The notes under the pieces were generated by a model. It did no database searches and was not told where the DNA came from. It saw only the letters and a program-made list of their open reading frames with translations. Below are positions 1 through 6,989 of a stretch of 15,004 nucleotides of DNA, in pieces. The first letter of the stretch is position 1; the number at the start of each line of letters is the position of its first letter. The stretch lies in assembly GCA_022561355.1 (NCBI GenBank), contig JADFRJ010000032.1:1-15004 (forward strand), read 5' to 3'. This DNA comes from Chloroflexota bacterium. GTDB lineage: Bacteria > Chloroflexota > Dehalococcoidia > DSTF01 > RBG-16-68-14. Position numbers and translations under genes: made by a program.

Positions 1-1202
1 GTGTGGATCGCGCCGCTGCCGACGGAGCCGACCGAGCGCCAGCGCAGGTCGTCGAAGTAGGTGAGCAGGTCCGGTGGGACGTTGCGCTGTTCGCGATAGA
101 TCTCCTCCGGCTTGAAGACGCGCGTGTTGAGCGCGTTGCCGTGCTCGTCCGGAATGGCCGCCAGCTTGATGGCCAGCTCGTCCCGCAGCGACGCGAACTC
201 ATCCGCAGGGACGATGCCCTCAGGTTCGCGCCCCTGGACGTTGAAGAAGATACGGCCGTAGTAGCCGCCTTCGCCCCAGACCTTGGTGCGGCTCCAATCC
301 ACGTCGGCTGGCTTGAGCGGCGCCAGTTCCGTAGGCGCCGTCTTGAGCGTGAGGTAGCCCTCCTGGATGAGCCACTCGTTGACGCAGATGCCGCCCTCCA
401 TGAGCTTTGCGCCGTGGTCTGAGCAGACGAGGACGGCCGTCTCATCGTCCAGCTCGCGCAGGACGGCGCCGACCTCCTGGTCGACGAGGCGATAGTAGTC
501 GAGCATAGCGCCGCGAAACGGGTTGTTTGGCTCGAAGCGATGATGGCGCTCGTCGAAGAAGCGCCAGAAGCCGTGGTGCATCCGGTCCACGCCGATCTCC
601 ACCATCATGGCGAACTGCCACGGCCGCGTCTTCAGCAGGTGCCGGAACAGCGAGAACCGCCGCTCCGTCATGGCGCGCACCTCCTTGAGGATCCGCGCGC
701 TCTCGTCGGACCGGAAGTTCTCAACGTCGACCGCGTAGTTGCCGACGACGCGCCGGATTTCGTCGCGGAGTTCGGCGGGATGGGTGTACTCGCTCTTCGT
801 GCTGGGCGTCAGAAAGCAGCCGACCGAAACGCCGTTAACGCGTCGCGGTGGGTAGCCGGGGGGCACGGCCAGGAGGATCACCTCCTGGCCGGCGCGCCCG
901 ATAATGTCCCAGACGGCGTCCTCTTTGACGGACGTCGCATCCGCGATGCGCAGCCCGTCGTAGGAGTAGTCCTCGCGGTTGCGGAAGCCGTAGATACCTA
1001 GTTCGCCCGGGTCACGGCTCGTCATGGAACAGGCCCACGCGGGTACTGTGATGGCGGGGACGACGCTCTGCAGCTCGCCCCAAACGCTCTGCTCCATGAG
1101 CTTGGGAAGGTGTTCGAGCTCGTCCTTGAACTGGTCGAAGACGAGCTGAGGGGCGGCGCAGTCCAGCCCCAACACAACCATTCGCTTAGCGCGTGGTGGC
1201 AA
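1..1202 (-). CDS. alkaline phosphatase-superfamily (type I phosphodiesterase/nucleotide pyrophosphatase-like) protein, C-terminus beyond left edge
   Basis: Open reading frame running off the left edge, about 400 residues visible. Family enzymes are two-metal hydrolases or transferases of phosphate mono- or diesters. Seen (numbered from the internal ATG at 1181): LGLDCAAP with metal ligand D7; the nucleophile region ITVPAW...MTSRDPGELGIYGF, where T45 aligns with the nucleophile; GVDRMHHGFW with D199 and H203; VCSDHGA with D255 and H256. There is no signal peptide or membrane segment, so a cytoplasmic location is likely. I prefer a TTG start at 1202 because AGGAA at 1208-1212 lies 5 nt upstream; the ATG at 1181 has no Shine-Dalgarno. 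The ribosome site overlaps the stop codon of the radical SAM gene upstream, implying co-transcription and translational coupling. The substrate is unknown. It is a distant paralogue of the protein at 4566-6119. Confidence 0.85.
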   Translation of the reverse strand, partial: MPPRAKRMVVLGLDCAAPQLVFDQFKDELEHLPKLMEQSVWGELQSVVPAITVPAWACSMTSRDPGELGIYGFRNREDYSYDGLRIADATSVKEDAVWDIIGRAGQEVILLAVPPGYPPRRVNGVSVGCFLTPSTKSEYTHPAELRDEIRRVVGNYAVDVENFRSDESARILKEVRAMTERRFSLFRHLLKTRPWQFAMMVEIGVDRMHHGFWRFFDERHHRFEPNNPFRGAMLDYYRLVDQEVGAVLRELDDETAVLVCSDHGAKLMEGGICVNEWLIQEGYLTLKTAPTELAPLKPADVDWSRTKVWGEGGYYGRIFFNVQGREPEGIVPADEFASLRDELAIKLAAIPDEHGNALNTRVFKPEEIYREQRNVPPDLLTYFDDLRWRSVGSVGSGAIH

Positions 1203-1210
1203 CGATGTTC

Positions 1211-2416
1211 CTACGAATGCTCGCTTGAGTCGGACGCGCGAGAGGCGGTCGCTTCGAGAGGTATCACATGGGCTGGGTCCGTGGCCTTCGTCCCGTCAGC
1301 CTTGCGACTGAAGAAGTAGTTGAAGCCATCGTTGGACGTGAAGCGCCCCCGGAAGTCGGGCCTGGCGCCGCCGTTCGCCATGTGGGTGATGTACTCCTCG
1401 CGCGTGATCGTCTCAGGGCATTCGTAGCAGATGAGCGCCTTTGCCTCGGGCGACCCATCCCTCTTGGTGAACATCCTGCGGGCCCGTTGGAATTTTCGGC
1501 TGTTCCAGGCACTCTTGAAGCTCTGGTTCTCGACTGTCGCGAAGTCGTCCTCTCTGAAGAACGTCCCGCAGCAGGGAGCAACGCCGGAATCGATTTGGAT
1601 GACAGCGCGCTGCCAGAGGAACTCGCAGCCATCGACGGAGGGGGCCTGGAAGAACTTGTAGGGCCCATCTGGGTCCCACTCCTCGCCCACGACCCAGCCT
1701 TTGCTGACATCGATGTCCATGTCGAGATCGAGCGCCAGCTCCTTCGCTCGTTCAACGTCCGCGACGTTGTGGTCGAAGACATGGAACTCCCAGATCAGGC
1801 GAGGTGTTGAGCTGCCGAGCTTTTGCTTCGATTCGTTGATTCGCCGGACGTTCTCCAGCGCTTTGTCGAGATTGCCGTTCACGCGATACTGGACGTACGT
1901 TTCCTGGCTGGCGCCGTCTAAGGACACGCCTAGCGTTGTGAGGCCGGAAGCGACGAGCGCGTCCGCTCGCTCCTGGCTGAACGGGAAGCTGAAGTTTGTG
2001 CTGATGGTCGTGCCGACGCCCTTGTCGGTCGCGATCTGAATGAGGTCTGGAATGTTCTTATTGAGCAGTGGCTCGCCCCAGTTGTGCAGCTCAACCTGGA
2101 AGAGGTAGTCGCCTAGTTCGTCCATGATCCGTTCGTACAGCGGCAGCGGGAAATGGGCCTTCGTGCGGCTCACGTCGCCGACGCCCGTGAAGCAGCCGGG
2201 GCAGGATAGGTTGCAGACGTTGGCGGCCTCGATCGTGAGCATCAGCGGATAGCCGAGCAACTTCTCGTGCGCTCGCATGCGCTGAAAGCGAACAAGATAC
2301 AGGTTGAGGAGCCGCTTCAGCGTGACCTTCGTGCCTGGGTAGGGGGGACGCCGAAAGAACTCACGCACATCGTAAAGAGCGAAATTTGGTCGATGCATTC
2401 GGAGCAAGCTCATCAT
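1211..2416 (-). CDS. radical SAM/SPASM domain protein
   Basis: 401-residue protein. The CxxxCxxC motif that binds the catalytic 4Fe-4S cluster is at C68, C72 and C75 (CNLSCPGC). HNWGEP at 111-116 corresponds to the GGEP motif that contacts SAM. A C-terminal SPASM-type region carries C264, the pair C282/C283 (APCC), and C330/C333 (CYEC), with the usual AWNSRKFQRAR segment between them, so at least one auxiliary iron-sulphur cluster is expected. SPASM enzymes modify peptides, make cofactors or act on sugars by radical chemistry; nothing here fixes the substrate. The last ~55 residues are a low-complexity, Ser/Thr-rich tail. No precursor-peptide gene is evident nearby. Start is ATG at 2416 (a second ATG follows directly), with AGGTCAGG just upstream. 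It is first in an operon with the phosphatase-superfamily gene and has a strong promoter at 2444-2472. Confidence 0.9.
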   Translation of the reverse strand: MMSLLRMHRPNFALYDVREFFRRPPYPGTKVTLKRLLNLYLVRFQRMRAHEKLLGYPLMLTIEAANVCNLSCPGCFTGVGDVSRTKAHFPLPLYERIMDELGDYLFQVELHNWGEPLLNKNIPDLIQIATDKGVGTTISTNFSFPFSQERADALVASGLTTLGVSLDGASQETYVQYRVNGNLDKALENVRRINESKQKLGSSTPRLIWEFHVFDHNVADVERAKELALDLDMDIDVSKGWVVGEEWDPDGPYKFFQAPSVDGCEFLWQRAVIQIDSGVAPCCGTFFREDDFATVENQSFKSAWNSRKFQRARRMFTKRDGSPEAKALICYECPETITREEYITHMANGGARPDFRGRFTSNDGFNYFFSRKADGTKATDPAHVIPLEATASRASDSSEHS

Positions 2417-2443
2417 CCTGACCTACGGGGCGTTAGATCAGTT

Positions 2444-2472
2444 ATGGTAAACTTCGCCCCCAGACCTGTCAA
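2444..2472 (-). promoter_or_regulatory. sigma70-type promoter for the radical SAM operon
   Basis: On the minus strand TTGACA (2472-2467, perfect -35) is followed after exactly 17 bp by TACCAT (2449-2444; four of six matches to TATAAT). Transcription would start near 2437, giving a 5' leader of about 20 nt before the ATG at 2416. It lies in the 172-bp gap between two divergent genes. I see no comparably good promoter for the plus-strand methyltransferases in this gap. Confidence 0.65.
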
Positions 2473-2588
2473 GCATAGCAACGTTTCCGGTCGCGCCCTC
2501 GTTACGGGCTATGAATGACGGGACCTGAGACCGAACTCAATTACACTGAGGCCGCCGCCGACCCGGCCCTAGCTACTGAGCCGAACGT

Positions 2589-3557
2589 ATGACTCGAGCC
2601 AGCACTCTTGAAGACACATTCCGCGTCAGCCCCGATGACGCGGAGTACCTACAGATGCTTCGCGAAGAGGAAGAGTTTTGGGATACGCATGTCGAAACGC
2701 TGCTCACCAAAACTCCCCGACGTTCTATCCAACGCTACCTCAATGAGCGCTTCACCGGCGATCCTGACAAGCTCTGGTATCAGACGATCGGAGACGAGGG
2801 CGAGTTCGCAAACGGTTGCGTGTTCGGTGCCGGGCCCGGTCAGGTCGAAGAACAGTTGCTCAAACGGCATCCACAGCTCCACCTGACGATTTTTGACATC
2901 AGCGGCGACGCGCTGGGACGCCTGCAGGGAAGGCTGGACGGACAGTACCCAGGCCGGGCGGAGACGCGACAGCAGGACCTGAACTTCGTCGAACTCCCAG
3001 CCGAGGCGTACGATCTGGCTGTCGCGAATGCTTCGATCCATCACCTCGTGAACCTGGAACACTTCGCCTATCAGGTCAATCGAAGCCTGACGGCGGAAGG
3101 GCGCTTTTTCATGAATGACGCTGTCTTTGAGTCCTACTTCCAGTTCACCGAAGAGAAGAAGCGCATGTTCCAGACGTATGTGGATGCAACGCGAGATAGC
3201 AGCGAGTCGCGATTCAAGATCGTCTGGCCGTCCAAGGACGAATGGGAGTTCAGCCCGTTCGAGTGCGCTCGCTCAGGCGAGATCCTGGACGTCTTCGCGC
3301 GTTACCTCGCCCCGCTTCGCATCAGGACGGCAGGCGCGCTGCTGGCTCTGACGCTCTTCAGGCAGCCTGACGACTCCAGGGGGCGGTTGGGCCGTGTGAT
3401 CGATGAAGTACGGACGAGGCTGTTGAGGAGAGGGCTGAGCGTCACGAGCGGCCGCGCACGCGGCGAGCTGCTCTTCCTCCTGGACGGCCTGATGTGCGAC
3501 AGCGGGCGTCTGGTGCCGGGTCAGGCGTTTGGCATCTACGGCAGGCGTGGCGGCTGA
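2589..3557 (+). CDS. class I SAM-dependent methyltransferase, tandem copy 1
   Basis: 322 residues. An N-terminal ~70-residue charged helical region (FRVSPDDAEYLQMLREEE, EFWDTH) precedes a Rossmann-type methyltransferase core. Motif I is VFGAGPG (78-84), the acidic residue after strand 2 is D103 in IFDIS, QQDLNF is at 128-133, and ANASIHHL (146-153) is the motif-IV/V region. A C-terminal ~120-residue extension ends in a tail, residues 291-322, that is almost identical to copy 2. The methyl acceptor is unknown; a sugar or lipid-linked glycan is inferred from the locus. The ATG at 2589 has no clear Shine-Dalgarno and sits in ACGTATG, the same context as copy 2 and the RmlD-like gene. The protein aligns without gaps with copy 2 (229 of 322 identical by hand count). 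It is followed after 39 nt by copy 2, probably in the same transcript. Confidence 0.85.
   Translation: MTRASTLEDTFRVSPDDAEYLQMLREEEEFWDTHVETLLTKTPRRSIQRYLNERFTGDPDKLWYQTIGDEGEFANGCVFGAGPGQVEEQLLKRHPQLHLTIFDISGDALGRLQGRLDGQYPGRAETRQQDLNFVELPAEAYDLAVANASIHHLVNLEHFAYQVNRSLTAEGRFFMNDAVFESYFQFTEEKKRMFQTYVDATRDSSESRFKIVWPSKDEWEFSPFECARSGEILDVFARYLAPLRIRTAGALLALTLFRQPDDSRGRLGRVIDEVRTRLLRRGLSVTSGRARGELLFLLDGLMCDSGRLVPGQAFGIYGRRGG
2619..2668 (+). repeat. 50-nt exact direct repeat, copy 1
   Basis: A 50-nt block encoding residues 11-27 of methyltransferase copy 1 is identical, base for base, to 3627-3676 in copy 2. The spacing is 1008 nt, exactly the distance between the two start codons. The surrounding coding sequence has diverged far more at synonymous sites, so this block looks either recently converted or under nucleotide-level constraint. 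Confidence 0.9.
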
Positions 3558-3596
3558 CACGATGCAGGCGCAAACAATTCCACACGAGCCAGACGT

Positions 3597-4565
3597 ATGA
3601 CAACTGCCAACGCTCCCGAGGACATCTTCCGCGTCAGCCCCGATGACGCGGAGTACCTACAGATGCTTCGCGAAGAAGAAGTGTTCTGGGATACGCACAT
3701 CGATACACCGCTCAGCAAGACGCCCAGACCTGCTGTTCAGCGCTACCGTAACGAGCGCTATACAGGTGATCCTGAGAAGCTCTGGTACCAGACAATTGGA
3801 GATGAAGGTGAATTCACTAACGGTTGTGTCTTCGGTGCTGGGCCTGGCAAGGTTGAGGAAGAGCTCCTGGGACGACATCCGCGACTGCACCTAACGATCT
3901 TCGACATCAGCGGCGATGCGCTTTCGCGATTACAAACGCGGCTGGACTCGAAATATCCGGGGCGGGCAGAGACGCGACAGCAGGATCTGAACTTCATTGA
4001 CCTCCCAACCGAGACGTATGACCTGCTCCTTGCCAATGCCTCATTACACCATCTCGTGAACCTGGAGCACCTCGCCTTTCAGATCAGCCACAGTCTGACG
4101 CCGGAAGGACGATTCTTCATGGAGGATGTTGTTGGTGAGTCCTACTTCCAATTCGCGGATGAGAAGAAGCGCATCTTCCAGATGTTCATGGACGCCACAC
4201 AGGACAGCAGCGCGCCGCAATTCAAGATCGCCTGGCCGTCCAGGGGCGACTGGACGTACAGCCCGTTCGAGAGTGTCCGCTCAGGCGATGTCCTCGAGGT
4301 CTTCGAACGTTACCTCCAGCCGCTACGCATTCGAACCTCCGGCGCACTTCTAGTACCGACACTCTTCGTGCGGAACGACGGCGCCGGTGGCCGCCTCGCC
4401 CGAGCGATCCGTGCCTTGAAATCGAGGCTGATAGGTAGGCGCCAGAACATTCGGCAGGGCGTCTCACGCGGCGAACTGCTCTTTCTCCTGGACAGCGTGA
4501 TGTGTGACAGTGGGCGTCTGGTACCCGGCCAGGCGTTTGGGATCTACGGCAAGCGTGGCGGCTGA
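3597..4565 (+). CDS. class I SAM-dependent methyltransferase, tandem copy 2
   Basis: 322 residues, the same length as copy 1 and alignable without gaps. It keeps all the methyltransferase signatures: VFGAGPG at 78-84, IFDIS with D103, QQDLNF at 128-133, ANASLHHL at 146-153. Divergence from copy 1 is concentrated at residues ~256-290, while the last 32 residues are nearly unchanged. The two enzymes may methylate different positions or different sugars of one glycan, or act as a heterodimer (inference). The start is ATG at 3597 in an ACGTATG context without an evident Shine-Dalgarno; no other in-frame start fits better. Its stop codon (4563-4565) directly abuts the stop codon of the convergent gene at 4566, leaving no room for an intergenic terminator. 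Confidence 0.85.
   Translation: MTTANAPEDIFRVSPDDAEYLQMLREEEVFWDTHIDTPLSKTPRPAVQRYRNERYTGDPEKLWYQTIGDEGEFTNGCVFGAGPGKVEEELLGRHPRLHLTIFDISGDALSRLQTRLDSKYPGRAETRQQDLNFIDLPTETYDLLLANASLHHLVNLEHLAFQISHSLTPEGRFFMEDVVGESYFQFADEKKRIFQMFMDATQDSSAPQFKIAWPSRGDWTYSPFESVRSGDVLEVFERYLQPLRIRTSGALLVPTLFVRNDGAGGRLARAIRALKSRLIGRRQNIRQGVSRGELLFLLDSVMCDSGRLVPGQAFGIYGKRGG
3627..3676 (+). repeat. 50-nt exact direct repeat, copy 2
   Basis: Identical to 2619-2668; see that entry. Identity stops at the base on each side (a versus c before the block, g versus a after it). Confidence 0.9.
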
Positions 4566-6119
4566 CTACTCAATGTAGCCCAGCCCCCGTAGCCGCTCGC
4601 GCACGGCTTCCTCTTCCTCTTCTGTGTAAGGAGCCGTCTCTCCGGACCGCTCGGACGGCGCGGCTGGCCGTTCCGCCGGCTGAGGCGTCCGCTCTAGCAG
4701 CTCTTCGGCAGTGCGTCCGTCTGTTCCCTCTGGCGCGCCGACGCCCTGGAGGGCAAGCAGCGTCGGCGTGACGTCGAGAATGCTCACGGTTGGCGCTTTG
4801 GCCTCTCGGCGGAAGCTTGGCCCCAGGCCCGCGATGATACCGTTCATCGAATGGACCCCCTGACAGTAGGTCCAGCGGAACATCACGCGCCCCAGGCCGT
4901 TGTTGTGCGCGTAGCCGTCGTGGCACTCCAGGAGGAAGTCCGGCGCGTTCCCGTCGTAATCGCCGTGGAAGTAGCTGCCGCCGTCCAGCACCTCCTTGAT
5001 CACCGGCTGTCCGTTTTCCGGGTCGCGGAACTCCATGAGCGTGGACGTGACCAGTTCTGTGACCGATTCAACTTCGCCCGGCGATACTGAACCCGTGGAC
5101 TCGCGGCCGGCCAGGTTCAGATGAACGCTCTCTGAGAGGTCACTGTAGGCGACCGAGCCGTCTAACAGTTGGCGCTTCACTGGATAATGGCGCTGGATGA
5201 TCTGTTCCAATCTCCCCGCCAGAGGCTTCACGATCCTCCCCGTCTTCCGTAACACCCGAGCGGCCAGAGGTTCCGCGTCATGCCACTTCAGTAAACCGGC
5301 CTCCGCGAAGACCTGGTTGACGTCGAATGTGTTGTGAAACGTGCGAAATCCATGGTCGGAGACGAGGAGGACGTCTGACTCTGTCGTGTCAACTCGCTCG
5401 ATCAAGCTCGCGATCGCTTCGTCCATCTTTACGTAGAAGCGCCGCACTTGTGAGTAGAGCGGGCCGCGCTCTGTTAGCTCTTGCCAGAAGACATGCTGGA
5501 CGCGGTCCGGCGCCACGAACACCACGAAAAAGACGTCCCAAGCCTGTTTGCTCAACAGGTACTCCGCCACCTTGCGACGATTGTCGACTAGGGCGATCCA
5601 CTCCTCTAGGAGTTCTTCCTGCTGCCCCGCCTTGCCCACCCAGGCGATGTCCGGCAGGAACTCACCGACGGCGTTTTCTACTTCCGCCGCCAGCTCCGCG
5701 GGCCACGTGTAGGATCGGTCGAACGAGGTCACGGCGCCCATCCCGCCGATCATTGCGCCGTTGATCTCGAACGGCGGATAGAGTGGGGGCATGTCGATGA
5801 CACAGGAGCTTCGCCCGGCGGCTGTCAGCGTCTCCCAGATGGTGGGAAAACCGATGACCGAGGAGTTGGTCACGGTGGTGGTAAAGGGGGTATCCGTCTT
5901 GCGGATGAAATCGTAGACGCCGTGCTTACCTGGATTGACGCCCGTCATCAAGGACGTCCAGGCGGACATCGAATTCGTTGGCCGGATAGACTCCAGTGTG
6001 GCGCTCACGCCGGAGTCGACGAAGGCCTTCAACGTCGGCATGGCGCCGTCCTCCATCAGCGGGTTGAGCAGGGACCAATCCGCTCCATCGAGGCCGATCA
6101 CTAGTGTGCTACGCGCCAT
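4566..6119 (-). CDS. alkaline phosphatase-superfamily phosphodiesterase-like protein
   Basis: Complete 517-residue member of the type I phosphodiesterase / alkaline phosphatase superfamily. Seen: VIGLDGADW with metal ligand D11; TNSMSAWTSLMTGVNPGKHG, where S50 aligns with the Thr/Ser nucleophile; APDRVQHVFW with D205 and H209; SDHGF with D255 and H256; GVHSMNG with H423 as a further metal ligand. The C-terminus is acidic and ends in EEEEAVRERLRGLGYIE, a common ending in bacterial members. There is no signal peptide or transmembrane helix, so it is likely cytoplasmic. The ATG at 6119 has AGGGGG five bases upstream. It follows the ABC ATPase by 9 nt, so it is the last gene of the export operon. 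That placement suggests action on a phosphorylated or lipid/nucleotide-linked glycan intermediate (inference). The left-edge protein is a paralogue with Thr in place of Ser at the nucleophile. Confidence 0.88.
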   Translation of the reverse strand: MARSTLVIGLDGADWSLLNPLMEDGAMPTLKAFVDSGVSATLESIRPTNSMSAWTSLMTGVNPGKHGVYDFIRKTDTPFTTTVTNSSVIGFPTIWETLTAAGRSSCVIDMPPLYPPFEINGAMIGGMGAVTSFDRSYTWPAELAAEVENAVGEFLPDIAWVGKAGQQEELLEEWIALVDNRRKVAEYLLSKQAWDVFFVVFVAPDRVQHVFWQELTERGPLYSQVRRFYVKMDEAIASLIERVDTTESDVLLVSDHGFRTFHNTFDVNQVFAEAGLLKWHDAEPLAARVLRKTGRIVKPLAGRLEQIIQRHYPVKRQLLDGSVAYSDLSESVHLNLAGRESTGSVSPGEVESVTELVTSTLMEFRDPENGQPVIKEVLDGGSYFHGDYDGNAPDFLLECHDGYAHNNGLGRVMFRWTYCQGVHSMNGIIAGLGPSFRREAKAPTVSILDVTPTLLALQGVGAPEGTDGRTAEELLERTPQPAERPAAPSERSGETAPYTEEEEEAVRERLRGLGYIE

Positions 6120-6128
6120 GCATGCCCC

Positions 6129-6989
6129 CTATCGCTCGACTCCATCGGGGGCCGCTTTTTCTGCCGTCGCTTCTTCGGGAAGCAGCCCTTGCGCCTCAAG
6201 CGATCGCCTAAAGACTCTCTGGGTCGCATCCGAAGCCGTGAGGCGGTTCATCATATACTTGTCGATAACGGCGTCTGGGTCTCCATCATCAGCGATCTGT
6301 CCTGCTTCCATGAGGATGACCCGATCCGCGAACTCCCGCAGTGTACCTACGTTGTGGGTGACCAAAATGATCGTGGCTGATTGCTGCTTCAACTCCGCGA
6401 AGTGATCGAAGCACTTTTGCTGGAAGTCGGCATCGCCCACGGCAAGGATCTCATCGATCACTAGGATCTCCGGCTTCACATGGACGGCGACAGCGAACCC
6501 CAACCGGACGTACATGCCCGTTGAGTACGTTCGCATTGGTTGGTCAATGAATTTGCCGAGGCCCGAGAACTCCAGGATCTTCGGCATCAGTTCACGCGCT
6601 CGCTTCTTGCTGAGGCCCATGAACAGAGCGTTAACGTACGCATTTTCGCGCCCCGTAACGCTAGGGTGGAATCCCGCTCCAAGTTCGAGTAGGGCGGCGT
6701 ATCGTCCATGGATCGAAACGGTTCCGCTCGTGGGCGGCGACAGGCCGACCATGGTCCGTAACAGTGTGCTCTTGCCGGATCCGTTCACGCCGATGACGCC
6801 CAGAATCTCGCCGCGAGGCACGTCCAGGGAGACGTCTTGCAGTGCCCAGAACGCCTCGCCCGCGAGCCGGCTCCTGATCGTCCACGGTTTCATGATCATG
6901 TCCTGGAGGTGCAGAGGCGTGGTGCGATTGAGGAAGTATCGTTTGGATACGTCCTTCAGCCTAATGGCGTAGCGCTGCTCAGAGGGCAT
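6129..6989 (-). CDS. wzt: polysaccharide ABC exporter ATP-binding protein (Wzt/TagH type)
   Basis: Nucleotide-binding subunit of an ABC-2 glycan exporter. Seen (numbering from the TTG at 6995): Walker A GVNGSGKST at 69-77, Q/ENAYVNALFMG Q-loop region near 117-127, signature YSTGM at 158-162, Walker B ILVIDE at 177-182, switch histidine H214 in LVTHN. The N-terminal segment AIRLKDVSKRYFLNRTTPL followed by a long insertion before the Walker A is typical of Wzt/KpsT-like subunits. At about 286-288 residues it lacks the ~150-residue C-terminal carbohydrate-binding domain of Wzt proteins that recognise capped O-antigens. The start is ambiguous: AGAGG at 7000-7004 lies 10 nt before the ATG at 6989 and 4 nt before a TTG at 6995. 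It overlaps the permease gene by 11 (or 17) nt, indicating coupled translation. Confidence 0.92.
   Translation of the reverse strand: MPSEQRYAIRLKDVSKRYFLNRTTPLHLQDMIMKPWTIRSRLAGEAFWALQDVSLDVPRGEILGVIGVNGSGKSTLLRTMVGLSPPTSGTVSIHGRYAALLELGAGFHPSVTGRENAYVNALFMGLSKKRARELMPKILEFSGLGKFIDQPMRTYSTGMYVRLGFAVAVHVKPEILVIDEILAVGDADFQQKCFDHFAELKQQSATIILVTHNVGTLREFADRVILMEAGQIADDGDPDAVIDKYMMNRLTASDATQRVFRRSLEAQGLLPEEATAEKAAPDGVER

Noticed and set aside
3..1001. Plus-strand open frames at 3-422 and 540-1001
   Set aside because: Both are antisense to the phosphatase-superfamily gene, which has intact metal-binding motifs across the same DNA.
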